Source of the DNA: Latrodectus hesperus
Taxonomy: Eukaryota > Arthropoda > Arachnida > Araneae > Theridiidae
NCBI GenBank assembly: GCA_037975125.1
Contig: CM075860.1
Location: 39,593,391-39,657,390 of the forward strand
DNA length: 64,000 bases
Direction: 5' to 3'
Shown: in pieces, positions 25,054 to 36,480 of the stretch
Layout of the letters: every line of letters starts with the position of its first letter
How positions within the stretch are numbered: position 1 is the stretch's first letter
Translations under genes and position numbers: made by a program
The notes under the pieces: generated by a model
The model's input: only the letters and a program-made list of their open reading frames with translations
Databases searched by the model: none
Told to the model about the DNA's origin: nothing

Positions 25054-25854
25054 AAATGTTTATTATTTCATTGAAATTATAATTAAATTGAGAAGTATAT
25101 TAGTTGGTTTTAATTTACATGAAAAAAATATAAAGTTTTTACTGTAAACTGAATTAAGTTTGTCAAATGTATTTCGTCCGCGTTGAAATATTTTTCGTCC
25201 CTGCCATTAATACATATTTTTATGCTAATCATTATACATCAAAATTTTTTTTGTAAATTAAAAATTGACCATATTATCTTCAATCACATGAAAAATCATT
25301 AAACTAAAATCAAGAAATAATTTAAATGAGACTATATATATATTATATAAGAGTTATAGTGATTTTCACCATTTTTTTTTTTTTTGCCCCACTGAATGTA
25401 CATAATTGCATAAAAAGTTATTGGCGAATAATGGAATTGACTAAGAAATACTAAAATAGATTTAATTTTGCTGAGATACGTGTCAAAATCGCCTGCTGTA
25501 AATGTAGTGTTTATAGAATACAAAAAAGTAAAACAAAAAATTTTTTTTCCTTAACTTATAAAGATACATATTAAGGGACAATGCTTTATCCCAAGATGTT
25601 TATTCGATACTTAAAATTTAATAATTTAAATTTCGAAACAGATTCGTTGAATTTTATTTATATATGCCTTTAAGATCTCATAAAAACTATTTAATGAGAT
25701 TCTCTTTAAAAATCGTAATGATATGATAATACCCGTGATTAGTGTTCTAGATTATTTTTCGTTACAATAAGGGAAAGTTTATCATACAATCAAATTTCAT
25801 GATTGTTTCTAAGATTCGAACCCAAATTGATAAGAGGCAAGCAGGTCTTAAAAT
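25054..25854. other. AT-rich non-coding stretch
   Basis: No supported feature. A T tract at about 25370-25385 is simple sequence. Confidence 0.5.
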
Positions 25855-26000
25855 ATTAACTCTAGAGTGAACAACATAAGTTAATGGGTTCGATTCCATA
25901 TTTAGGTTTCACTTGGAATCCGATAACCATAATTCCCTATGAAATTAGCCTTTATGTATCGCCCTTATGATATTTACTTTAAAGAGATTCATTTGAGTGA
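25855..26000 (+). repeat. SINE-D, strongly decayed
   Basis: GGGTTCGATTCCATATTTAG, CTTGGAATCCGATAACC and GAAATTAGCCTTTATGT follow each other in the same order and spacing as in the intact copies. The head is hard to align. Confidence 0.55.
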
Positions 26001-26569
26001 AAAATAAAACTGACATTTATTTTTGCATAAAAATATATTGATTTGAGATATATTCCAGAACAATTTGATAAGTATTTTTTCGGTTCTTCTTCAATATTGC
26101 ATTTGAATTATTTTACACTTGTGAACATTAAAATTTGGCGTGTTTGTGTTAACTAAATAATAAAATCTTACAGCGCCGTTAATCTAAATATTGAAATGCG
26201 TAAATGGTTGCTATGAACTTTTAGTTAAATGTAAGAGAATTTCAGTGCTTACAAATAAAATAAATAAAAATGTAATTTCATTTGTAATCTTGCATTTTTC
26301 GTTTGTACTGGACTTGAGAATAAAGTCAGGCGATCAGAAATTACAGTATTGCTTTGAATTTTTTATTCCTACCTCTTTCAATAAAGATCAGATTTTAAAT
26401 CATCTCAAACAAAGAATTGAGGATATTTAAGTATTTTATTGTTTTGATTTATTATGCTATATTCCATCAAATTGATGCAGACTTTTGAATAAATCGTCAA
26501 ATTCTGAATCTCATCAAATGACGAGGCCGACTCCTGAGATAGCTTCTTAATAAATTAGGTTTGATATGT
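26001..26569. other. AT-rich non-coding stretch
   Basis: A 79-codon open frame at 26191-26430 has no recognisable domain and AT-driven composition; it is not called as a gene. Confidence 0.45.
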
Positions 26570-26840
26570 GTAGCTACCTCGGATCAAAGAGCAACGTCTC
26601 TGTCCGAAAATAAGCGTGGGAATTTATTCTCCGCACTTTCTCTCTCTGGGAAAGCAAAATAACGTAAGCAATGACGCAATAATCTCACTTGTACCACTAG
26701 AATTGAGTGGGCGGGTTTACTTCAAACCCAATTAACCTATCAGCGTTTCGCATCAATGTAAATGACGCAAATTGGGCAATGAAAATATAATCTCATTCTT
26801 CAGTTTTATTGCGCATGGCAGAAGCGCATTCTCGGCGATT
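26570..26840. promoter_or_regulatory. Candidate enhancer-like island with paired bZIP-like sites
   Basis: A GC-richer, non-coding block in AT-rich surroundings. ATGACGCAA occurs twice on the same strand, at 26671 and 26762, each followed by ATAATCTCA-type sequence within about 30 bases, and TTGCGCA lies at 26809. TGACGCAA resembles composite CREB/C-EBP type bZIP sites, and TTGCGCA resembles a C/EBP half. No open frame crosses the block. The regulatory role is inferred only from composition and motif repetition. Confidence 0.35.
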
Positions 26841-27636
26841 TGAAATTTCACTGGAATTGAAAAAAATATTTTGATATGATTTGAATGTACCAGTTCTCAT
26901 AAAGTATTAAATATTTACTTAATTAACTCGAAATTGAGACCAGAAAAAGGAACCTCACTAATGGGAAAGGAACTCTTGTGATTGTAATTTATTATTTTTC
27001 CCCTACGTAAATATGAATTTCCGGTTATATTTTTGCCATTTACCTTTTGTTAAGAGGCACACGTGGTTAAATAGTTAAATTTAAAAATATAATTTTCTTC
27101 AGTAATAATTCCGTTTTATATTCTTTTTTTTATTTTTCATTACGTTCAATCAAGATTGGACGATTGTAGTTGCATAGAATTTATAAAATGTTAAGACTAC
27201 AGTCAAATTGCCCTAGTGTTCAAAAAGTGATCTTATAACCACAACCAATCATGCAAAATTGTTCGGATTGGAATTCCGGGAAACAGTATTTTCTTGAAAG
27301 ATTTATTGCCAGAATACCATTCTTGGTGGCTGTCGTGATGCATGGGGAGAAAGTTGAAGAAGTCCCCCCTCTAGATTTTAAAATAAGAGCTTTTTAAATT
27401 TGCCATCCTCTGAAGGGAAAACGTTATAGAATTCTCTTATTTATTCTTATTATAATTTATTTCTTAGTGTCCAAAAACTGGGATAAAAATGTATAATGCT
27501 CTTCCTTGATTTCCCATGACTCTGTTTTTCCCAACCAAATATAATCGGTTCGAATCTAGTCAATATTGAATAAGAAGTAAATCCAGTTTTTTTGCTTTTT
27601 ACGTCCATATCTTTTTCTGAATTCATTGTGGCCTTG
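26841..27636. other. AT-rich non-coding stretch
   Basis: No supported feature. Confidence 0.45.
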
Positions 27637-27944
27637 TAGTTGCACCAGCATGCTTCCCTATGCATGCTGATGGCTATCCCTGAGTTGAGATCGACCAATC
27701 AGATGGAAGCAACCGGGTGGAGCCTTCGTAATTTTGAAGTAAGGGCCAATCAGAAGACCCGCTCCCAAAATTTGCCATCCAACGACAGTGGTATCCTTTC
27801 ACTTGGGGGACATTACAACCACACCCAGTTTTAACGTACCACAGACGTCTTTAGTGAACTTGAAAGTTCTTCTGTTAAGCCGGGATTCGAACTCGCTACC
27901 TTCCGATAAGGAGAACGACCCTCTTAACAAACAGGCCACCGCGG
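27637..27944 (-). repeat. SINE-C, minus orientation, full-length but diverged
   Basis: The reverse complement runs from GACCGCGGTGGCCTGTTTG through the B-box GAGTTCGAATCCCGGC and GTTAAAACTGGGTGTGG to GCATGCTGGTGCAAC, matching the copy at 3625 along its length. Open frames across it on either strand are by-products of the repeat. Confidence 0.8.
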
Positions 27945-28180
27945 TCTTGTAATAGGACATCGTGTTCCGCAGCGTAAGATACCCGGTTTCATATCGGGCA
28001 CTGCTGAACAGCGAGAGATGGATGTTGCGTTCTCTGCCTTCCACGTCCATCGGGGTGAGTGCTTGGGAGTCTTCCTGGTGTCCTTCCTAGAGACCCATGA
28101 ATGCGGTCCCTGTCTATGAAAAGTCCTACCGGAATTTACGTGGCGGCTATCTACTACGCATAAAGCCGTTGTTATTGATG
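27945..28180 (+). repeat. GC-rich repeat candidate, possibly another SINE
   Basis: Directly adjoins the SINE-C copy and keeps a high GC level to about 28170. It has a tRNA-like stretch with GATACCCGGTTTCATATCGG and ends in GCCGTTGTTATTG, resembling a (GTT)n tail. There is no second copy in the window to confirm its borders. Confidence 0.35.
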
Positions 28181-28724
28181 TTTACCAACATTTTCTCAGT
28201 TCGCGCTTATTGTGCATTATAGTTCGGACAAATTGTTCTAAATTCACATTTAGAACTTTTAACGCTGATTGATGCTGTAAGCAAAATTCTCACAAGGCTT
28301 CCGCTTTATTAAATAACACAGGTGCCATAAGAAATCCTTTAATATCTGAAAGAAAAATAGTGACGTGATTCAGGTATGTGTGCCAATGATCGCTCCTCAC
28401 AGACTGATGACAGTTTTTGAGTTTCCTTAATTATATTATGTAATCATAATTTGTACCACAAAATGTCTCCGATAATCGCTTCCTATGCCGAAAACGCAAG
28501 GAAATTTATAGTTATATTCAGAAGCACTTTGGTTAAAAATCTTTTTTTACCGCAAACCGTATTCAGGCTAATTTCAAAATGGTTTTACAATAAATAAATT
28601 TTATTATCTCGAAAAAATATTTCAATTTATTTAAAATACTACCACATACCTAGGAAGGGGAAGTTTTAATCTAATTATAATTTGATGTAATTTAAAATGA
28701 AGATAATTGATCGTACTTGGTTAT
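28181..28724. other. AT-rich non-coding stretch
   Basis: No supported feature. Confidence 0.45.
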
Positions 28725-28865
28725 CGAAGGATCAGGGTCCTGGCCTTTTGTTCAGAATCGATTTGTTCAATTCCCAACTCAGATGTCGTAGGTGTCGATT
28801 ATCACTTTAAACAGTTGTATTAGATTGATCCTCGTGATCAGAATTACAATCGAGCAAAAATCAAA
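28725..28865 (+). repeat. SINE-D-like, decayed
   Basis: GGTCCTGGCCTTTTGTTCAG and TTGTTCAATTCCCAACTC sit at the positions of the head and B box of SINE-D. The downstream body is only loosely similar. Confidence 0.4.
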
Positions 28866-28921
28866 GAAGCCATCCTTTCTGTAATATACATTATTATCTC
28901 CATAATAATTTTATTGTATAA

Positions 28922-29175
28922 TTACATGAATCGTAGGGGCTCTTTTTGACTTAAATTCAACCACAGTTTTCGGCGAAATATTGAACTTTGTTGCATTTCT
29001 GTATGCTCATCGACAAGAAGGTGCTTGGGAATTTTCGGGGTTTTCTCCCTTGCGCTATGCGAATAGGATCCACCATTTATCCATTGTAGTCCTTTTGGAA
29101 AACGAAGAAGGGAAGTCTCATAGCAATATTTGGCTGTTAGACTGTCCGTACAACAAGTCATATTTCTATAAATCG
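28922..29175. other. Unassigned GC-richer block with overlapping open frames
   Basis: Both strands are open for 67-79 codons (plus 28981-29184, minus 28922-29161), and composition is above the background. Neither product shows a domain, signal peptide or transposase motif that I recognise. It could be a fragment of an old transposon or an exon of unknown type; no function is claimed. Confidence 0.25.
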
Positions 29176-29761
29176 TATTTTTGACGTATCAGAAAAAAAT
29201 GATAGTTGAAATTGAATGAAATTAGATTTTCATGTACATTTATAGAATTATTTTTCCTTCTACATTTTGTTGTATTTTTTAAAAATAATTTTCTTATTAT
29301 TTGATTGAAATTAATATTTCACACCAGTTTTTACGGGTTCATGGCTGAGATCATCTTATATATATATATGGCATAAATTTCACACTTGTAAATGATGTCG
29401 CTATTCACAACAAAAGCGCAAAATCTTGACCTTAGTTTATGTAGTATCAGTTATCTGTACCTGTTATCAGTATCTGTTATGGAAAAGTACAATATGAAAT
29501 ACATTAACTAAAAAACAAACTTACGTTTTCTATGTACTTGCGTTCACTTGTGAATGAAATCGGTATAAATGTTACTCATACTATATTAACAAGGATATAG
29601 CCATAACAACATATTAAATTGGATGAGATAGAAAATTGGTACTAGAACAAATCTTTCAAAGTTCAATTTCTTACTAAATTGATTAAAAAGCAAATCAAAT
29701 TAGAATCGAAATAAATCAAATATGTCGAGTCGTCATATAAATTTTCTTGCCGTGGGAACTC

Positions 29762-29927
29762 TTCATCTGGGTACGCCGAGTGGACACATCTCTTGCCCTC
29801 GGTTTAGTAGTTCATGGGTTCGAATCCCTCCTACATGGTTATGTGCTTGAAATGGTTCGAAACCCAGTTTAAACCGCAGAAAACTTTGTGTGCAAATAAT
29901 TATTGTTGAAAGACAAACAAACAAACT
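29762..29927 (+). repeat. SINE-D, diverged
   Basis: TCTTGCCCTCGGTTTAG, the B-box-like ATGGGTTCGAATCCC and a body ending in GAAAGACAAACAAACAAAC match the family. CTTCATCTGG at the left edge and CTTCATTTGG at the right edge look like a target-site duplication. Confidence 0.75.
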
Positions 29928-30236
29928 TCATTTGGTTACATAATTTCCATATCTTGATAATAATGATATTTCCCCAATTTCCATGCGCCTTTCATATCTA
30001 TATCTGTCTGTTTTCCTGCCTCTCTGTCTATTTCAATTAGTTATCACCCATTCAACGCTATTGTTTTGTCTTTTTATAATAGTTATTGTTTGATAATATT
30101 TTTCTTAAAGTGTTTGATATCTATGTTAAAGTAATGGAGGAAGGGAATATGAGAATTATAATTTTTAGTTGTGAAAATTAAGAGTAGATCAAAACAACTT
30201 TTTTGTTGTTTCGCATAGTGGATCGCTTTACTGCCA

Positions 30237-30405
30237 GTCGAACTGGTAACAGAATGGTTATCGCTCTTGCTTTTTGTTCAGCTGTTTATGGGTTCAAATC
30301 CCACATTGAGCTTGTATGTTTATAGTGAGTCGGAATCCACTTAAAATTGTGTAAGTTTTTTTGCCGTCGCGTGCAAAAAAGTGACCATTGTGACACAAAC
30401 CAACC
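30237..30405 (+). repeat. SINE-D, diverged
   Basis: GTCGAACTGGTAACAGAATG, GGTTATCGCTCTTGC, ATGGGTTCAAATCCCACATT and GCGTGCAAAAAAGTGACC follow the order of the reference at 21549. Confidence 0.8.
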
Positions 30406-32394
30406 GCTTAATCACCAAAGGATGTTGTGAAAGCTTCATAATAATCATTTCTTATTGTCGTCCGGGAAAAGTTTTCTTTCATAATAGTAGATTATATATT
30501 TGCGTATCGCTACCGGTAAAATCCGGAAAATTCCTAAACACCCCCCATGGTACATGTACCAGCAGACATCAAAAACGTAATAATCGTCTCATTCGAAAGT
30601 ATCTGGAATCGAACTTGGAATCTAGCATTTTGAAGAGGGCAGTAAGCCGTAGTGAATCCTAAACATGTAGGCTGTAAGTATACTCTGTGTAAGTGTGTAT
30701 GCATATTTTATAATTGACCATAATGGCTTAAAAATAGTTTAAGACTTGTAAATTATCATGCAAATCATTTTTATTATAAGCAAGTTGTAGGTGTTTTTTT
30801 TCCGCTGCGTTCATTTTCAATCATTTTATATTTGGTTTAATGAATTAACTGCTTTACGCATGCTTACTTCGTTTATATTTTACCCGGAGAAAATGTGTTC
30901 CTGGACTTCATATATCGCGCTATTAAATTTTAAAAAATGGTTCCCTTGGGAATGTAGAAAGAAGGAAGAGCGCTCTACTTTCAGCTGGAGATGTAAAATT
31001 CGTGAGAATTTACTCGGGAATTTTTGGAATAAATGGTGCGGATTTTGAGGGAATTCATCAACCAATCGCCTCTCATTTAAAGAATTGTTTTGCTTTACAT
31101 ATATGAAGCAAAGTAAACTACGTAAATAAGCTGAAAAATATTAAGCCTTCTATTACGAAAGTTAATATAATTACGGAGCATAACAAAAATACTTATCAAA
31201 ATAATAAAAATAATGGATTAATATATATTATGAAAAATATTAAGATATATTTCTCTGGACTATATCAAAATGAATATTGACATCGCCATATTTCTTTCAT
31301 TATAAATTATTACTTAGAAAGAAAGGAAAAAAAAATTTTTTTTCAATATTAATTTTTAAAATTTCTAAATTATTCATTAACGCGAAATTGTTTGTTTTAT
31401 TTAAAAAACGTTTCTGTTGCCGTAATTAGTAGAAATCATAAAATATATGGACATGTTTATTTATTTTAATAAAATGCTTATTAAAATTAATAATTTAATA
31501 TTCTATTAATTTTAAAAAATTCCAAATCATCATTTCAAAGTTTCTGAGGGATTAAACCTCATTTTTTCCCTCCTTTACAACGCTTCTTAAGGTGGAAGAG
31601 CTTGTAGACGACAATTTTTTAAAATAAACTCATACTTCTTTTTTGAAGCGAGTAGAGTTCCGGAGCAGAATGCGTGATCACTTTAATTAGTTACATCGCG
31701 GATTAAGCAACTTTTCAGGGTGTTCATATGAGCGTAAATTATGTTTTAAATATGCTGTTTACAAATACCGTAATTAAAATTTCGAAAAGAAGCTTAGTTT
31801 TTAAGTTAATCAGTGACCGATATTAGGTGTTTCACCCCATTTTTCCTATAAAGCCGCATGGCTTTATTCATTTCAACCCCTAGCAAAAATTTTTGACTGA
31901 TAAACAATAAAATAATTTTATTCTTATATAAATTGTTATCCGTAGTTTCTATTAATGCTGTGGTTTGTCAGCTTGATTTGAAATAAAAATGATGACCTGG
32001 TTTGAATCGACCACATTTTTATGAATAGAAATTGATGATGCTCCTGTAATATTTATTTATTTTCAAAGAGTATATTACCTTAATATGTTTTACTCTATAA
32101 CATGACAAAAATTGTGTATATTTGCATTCATGCTACAATGGAGTTATGAATAGGTTGTTAACGATGATATGTAGCACATTTTTTCTATGACATACTCTGA
32201 GACGTCTAAGATCGGCAACAGAGCTGATTGCTTCACTAACGAAGAGACAATAAATTATTGTAGTCAAGCATACTGGAATTTCTTTTCCCCTTTGATAAGG
32301 TCAGAATCAAACTCACTACCCCTAGACTTCCACTCCATTATAGAAGAGCGATATAAGACCTTCTCTAATTAAAAAAACTATTTATAATAAAATA
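30406..32394. other. Mostly AT-rich, with a denser patch at 30860-31080
   Basis: The patch at 30860-31080 is less AT-rich and open on both strands (plus 30791-31048, minus 30880-31065), but the products show no recognisable domain and no convincing splice sites. The rest is AT-rich without features. Confidence 0.4.
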
Positions 32395-32499
32395 TGAAGA
32401 AAATATCCATTGGGGATTTTTAAAAATATAATTCCGACCATTAATTCTGGTAATTAATGGTCGAAATTATTTAAAAATCATCACTGGATATTTTTTTCA
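32395..32499. mobile_element. Small fold-back (MITE-like) element
   Basis: Almost the whole 105-base element is one imperfect inverted repeat. The left arm TGAAGAAAATATCC..CGACCATTAATT is mirrored on the right as AATTAATGGTCG..GGATATTTTTTTCA around a short CTGGT centre. There is no coding capacity. It may be a miniature DNA transposon remnant. Confidence 0.6.
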
Positions 32500-33379
32500 C
32501 ATTTTCCCCCGTTCACAAATCCATAGTAGTAAAATAAATTCTGTCTCTGTGTTTATTTGTGTTGTTTTTAAATGTGGCTCACGGTTATAAATAAAAAATA
32601 TCTCTCAAAAATTAATTATATAAAGATTTCTTTACTAAAAATGTTAAATAGCTTTACTAAAAAATGTTTAATAAAGCAAAAATTACACATTGTCATAAAC
32701 AAAATTTATTATTTTTTCGTATCTCACTTTTGCTTATACGAAACGTTTATCGGACCCATATCATTTATATTTTCTTGAAAGAACTGAATTGAAATGATAA
32801 AATGCAAGATTGTTTCATAAGTTTTTCCTTAAAACTATGGTGAAACAATGTATTCCTAAAAAAATTTTAATTTGATTATTTTCTTGTGTGGTGAATGCTT
32901 ATTTTTCCAAACATCAAAAAACTTCTCTTCTTTCAGAACTTGTTTTCTAGCTTCTTCGTAAATTAAAAAAAAATATTAATTTTTTTAAATTATTGATTAA
33001 TTGCGCAATATTTAAAAGTGAAAGTCAGTTTTACATAATTTATACTCGATCGAATGGCAACGTGTGAAACATAGTAAATTGTAAAAAATTTATGCATTCA
33101 AAAGTAATTTAAAATCAGACGATATTTTTTAAGTGTAGTGGATTGTCATATATTATCGATGAAGTCCACATTGAAGAAATCAGAAAACTGTGAATGGAGT
33201 TTTAAATATTTTCATCGAGATATATAAAAAAAAGAAAGAAAAAGTCTTTCTTCTTCCTTAGAAATACTTATTTCCTTATGTAATTTTTTTTCTTCTTGTG
33301 CGTCATTTGTTTGTGTGGTGAGTTTCTTACCATCTTCGTGGAGAGGACATTTATTTTTTTCTTACCAATGCTCTTAATT
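32500..33379. other. AT-rich non-coding stretch
   Basis: No supported feature. Confidence 0.5.
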
Positions 33380-33720
33380 TACTTCGTATCACAAAAAGGT
33401 AGAAGTACAACTTTTTTCTCCACGCACTTGGCACGCTGCCAATTTCTGGAAAAAAAAGGGCGGTAGGAAGGAGGGGAGGGAAAAATAATTTTTTTTCCTC
33501 TCTCTCTCTCTCTCTCGATGTGATCTACAATTTTATTGCTATATGCTTTGGACATTGATATAAGATGGGCCTTAATAAAAAATGGTAAATCAGCTTCACT
33601 AAAGGCCGTCAAATGATGACATTTCAAGGCGCACACGGTAACCTCATGGCTGTTTGTTTCGTTTGGGAGCTCCTTTCCGGTGACATGTTTATCGCCTGAT
33701 CTTTCCCCCTTCCCCCAATA
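33380..33720. promoter_or_regulatory. GC-richer non-coding island, possible cis-regulatory block
   Basis: Composition rises over about 340 bases, with a (CT)n run at about 33498-33516 (a GAGA-like binding tract on the other strand). Complex sequence follows, such as AAGGCGCACACGGTAACC and TTTGGGAGCTCCTTTCC. The minus strand is open for 85 codons across it, but the product is low-complexity around the CT run and has no domain. It is suggested as regulatory only because it stands out from the background. Confidence 0.25.
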
Positions 33721-34712
33721 CTATAAAATCAATTAAATGACACTTTAGTTATCTTGCGCCTATTTAAGTTTTATGTCTGATACAAAAGATGTATTAGTGG
33801 TGTATATTTTTAAGTTTGATGTGTGTGTAAACAACTTTCTGTTATAAAAAAAAAGTATGATATTTTTTTTCCTTCGTCCTGTGAACTTTGTAAGAACAGC
33901 CAGTGGCTTCAGAAACAATGAATGGGATTTCATTTATTTTGTGTTAGTGGGCCGAAAGAATTGTTTCCTTATCTATACGAATTAAATTTTTATTTTTGCC
34001 GTTTTTTACAGTATTGATGTATGGATCTTTAAAAGTTCTCGATCCTTTTTAATGTAATTCTTTTTGGAAATTTTCAAAATATAAATTCATGTATGATAGC
34101 TATATTGTTAGTTGAACAAAATTATTAATGAATATAACAGTCCCACATCGAAATATTCAGATATTTATAAATAAAATTCTTATTCCCTTTTCTTATTGTT
34201 TTTGTCCGTGTTTAAATTGAGAAGGACTGCAATGAAATTAAATTTAAATTGGGTTGTTGGTGTCTTGTTAACTTAAAACAGGCTATGTTACGCATAAAAA
34301 TTTTAATTATCGTTTTAATAATTAGTTTAAATCATAATTTAACGATGATCTAAACTCAAAGAAGTTGCTTTTGCCGCAATGCATACTATTGCAGAATTCT
34401 GCTCGTTTCAAGAACTTGAGTCGTGTAGTTCTTTTCACGTTATTGAATTAATCATCTAAACGTAACCGCTTTCTACAGAGGAAAAATATGCGTTACCAAA
34501 TTTCTTTCTTCCTGCTTTCCCGCAATACAACACCAACCGGAAATACATTGGAATACGGGTGAAAGATTTCCGGAATTCAATATTTAATGACTTCCTCACA
34601 AAAATTTGAAATTTTCAAGAGCTCCACATTTTATTCAGTTCATCTTTATCTGTTCTATACGTTAAACGTCATTTCATGAAGAAAGTTAAATTAATAGCAA
34701 AAGTATTGTGTG

Positions 34713-34795
<83 letters not shown>

Positions 34796-34806
34796 TATAT
34801 ATATAA
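34713..34806. repeat. (TA)n microsatellite with CA interruption
   Basis: TA run of more than 70 bases, then ACACACA and more TA. Open frames across it encode only Ile/Tyr repeats and are meaningless. Confidence 0.95.
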
Positions 34807-35779
34807 TACAATATATAACATTTATATAAAACTGATCTACCTATTATATAAGCAATTTAAGAATATAAGACCGCAAATCTGTGGTAGAGTTAAAAAAAGA
34901 ATATAAAATTGTGACTTCAACAAAAATGGCTTTTTAAAAAGTATAACATTAAAAAAAAGAACATTGTTTTTTTCATTTATTATTAATTTTTTGTTTATGT
35001 GTCTGTGAGCTGAATTTTTAAATAAATTAAGTGAAAAGTTTTAATTAATAATCTGTGTTTTTTTACTTTCTAAATACTGTCTATTTTTTTAATAATAGAT
35101 GGGAATAAAACTCGAAGGAATTTTTTAGGGGTTCTTTTTTTCTGGTCCATATGGGGCTCGAACTCATGTCATCTTATTCTGAGAATTCTTTTTCTCAACA
35201 CAGTATCGCCATCTATTGTACATTGTTTGTTTGAAATTGGATTTCTTTCGATGGAAATCATCTCATCTTCAACCGATTGTTTTAATATGTTTGCAAACTT
35301 CCGCAACAGTAATTTATTTTATTAACTTAGAGTTTTTTTTTATTGAAGACTAAATTGAAGATAAATTTCACCCACGTAAGTTCAATCCTGAATTGACGGA
35401 TGTGGACGATAATTATCCCTTTCGATCCTATCTATTTTACTTTAAGAATGCTAAACCAATCTATACTGTGTCAACATTCTGAATTTGATTAAAACAATCA
35501 TAGTGTTTTGTATTTGTTTTTTGTCGTGAATATTTTTAAGCAATTCATCATGATATTCGCACTTATTTAGTATTTATTTGTATATAAATTCTGCCGATTT
35601 TGTACAAAAATAAAATTTTTCATATCCAATTTATTAATTTTTGCAATTTTTTTGTATAAAATATTGGTCTGTAAAGACTATATATATTTATATATATGTA
35701 CCAATAATAAACTACATTTCATTATTTCGTAACTTAATTTCTAAACTATTGAAATGTACTACCTAAAGATTTCATTTTA
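34807..35779. other. AT-rich non-coding stretch
   Basis: No supported feature except the low-confidence tRNA-like fragment at 35145-35215. Confidence 0.45.
35145..35215 (-). repeat. tRNA-like fragment, probably SINE head
   Basis: The reverse complement holds GATGGCGATACTGTG, resembling an A box, and GAGTTCGAGCCCC, resembling a B box, about 45 bases apart. It does not fold as a credible tRNA with an intact acceptor stem by eye. No second copy was seen. Confidence 0.3.
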
Positions 35780-35953
35780 AGATTTCTTTCCTCCTTTATT
35801 TTTTAACGTTGTTTCTGCGCATGCCCGACAAAAAGTACGGATTTTCCCTTCGGTAAAAGCTGATTCTTAGTCAAGCTTAGGTTCTACCTTATTTTGGTTG
35901 ACAAGGATAATAATTTCGAAATTTTTTAGTTGTGCGCTAAAGACAAGTAGAGT
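35780..35953 (+). promoter_or_regulatory. Candidate promoter/leader of the 35.95 kb exon
   Basis: Composition increases just before the exon. TGCGCATGC at 35816-35824 matches the core of the NRF-1/Ewg type site often found at animal promoters. An AG acceptor-like TTTTTTAG ends near 35930, so an upstream non-coding exon is also possible. No TATA box is evident at a suitable distance. Confidence 0.35.
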
Positions 35954-36032
35954 ATGTCCTATCTTTCACGATTGTTTCCGATATGGACATTTCTTTGCAT
36001 AATCCGTTTAAATCGATGTGTTGAATCGGCAG
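35954..36032 (+). CDS. Second candidate signal-peptide exon (gene partial)
   Basis: ATG at 35954 (A at -3) follows an in-frame TAG at 35948, so it must be the start if the frame is used. The 26 codons, MSYLSRLFPIWTFLCIIRLN then RCVESA, give a basic N-terminus, a short hydrophobic core and a plausible small-residue cleavage site at ESA. The exon ends CAG|GTGAGA at 36033, a good 5' splice site, one base into a codon (phase 1). Both strand and phase equal those of the exon at 6630, so the two could splice to the same downstream exon as alternative starts, or belong to different genes. The hydrophobic core is shorter than in the 6630 exon. No later exon was recognised. Confidence 0.4.
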
Positions 36033-36193
36033 GTGAGAATTCAAAAAAGGAGTGGTTTGGCTTGTTTACCATTCGGGGATTATTTTCCATGTACTCATCC
36101 GACAACTGTGGTGGACTTCGGACCCCTAGAAATAATACAAGAACCACTAGAAAATTGACGTGAAAAATCCGAATAAGAATGAATCAGCGCTCA

Positions 36194-36480
<287 letters not shown>

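Noticed and set aside
6630..36032. Chelicerate shortened-Dscam type cluster of alternative 5' cassettes
   Set aside because: Two leader exons are suggestive, but no immunoglobulin domain exon was found near either one, so the idea is unsupported.
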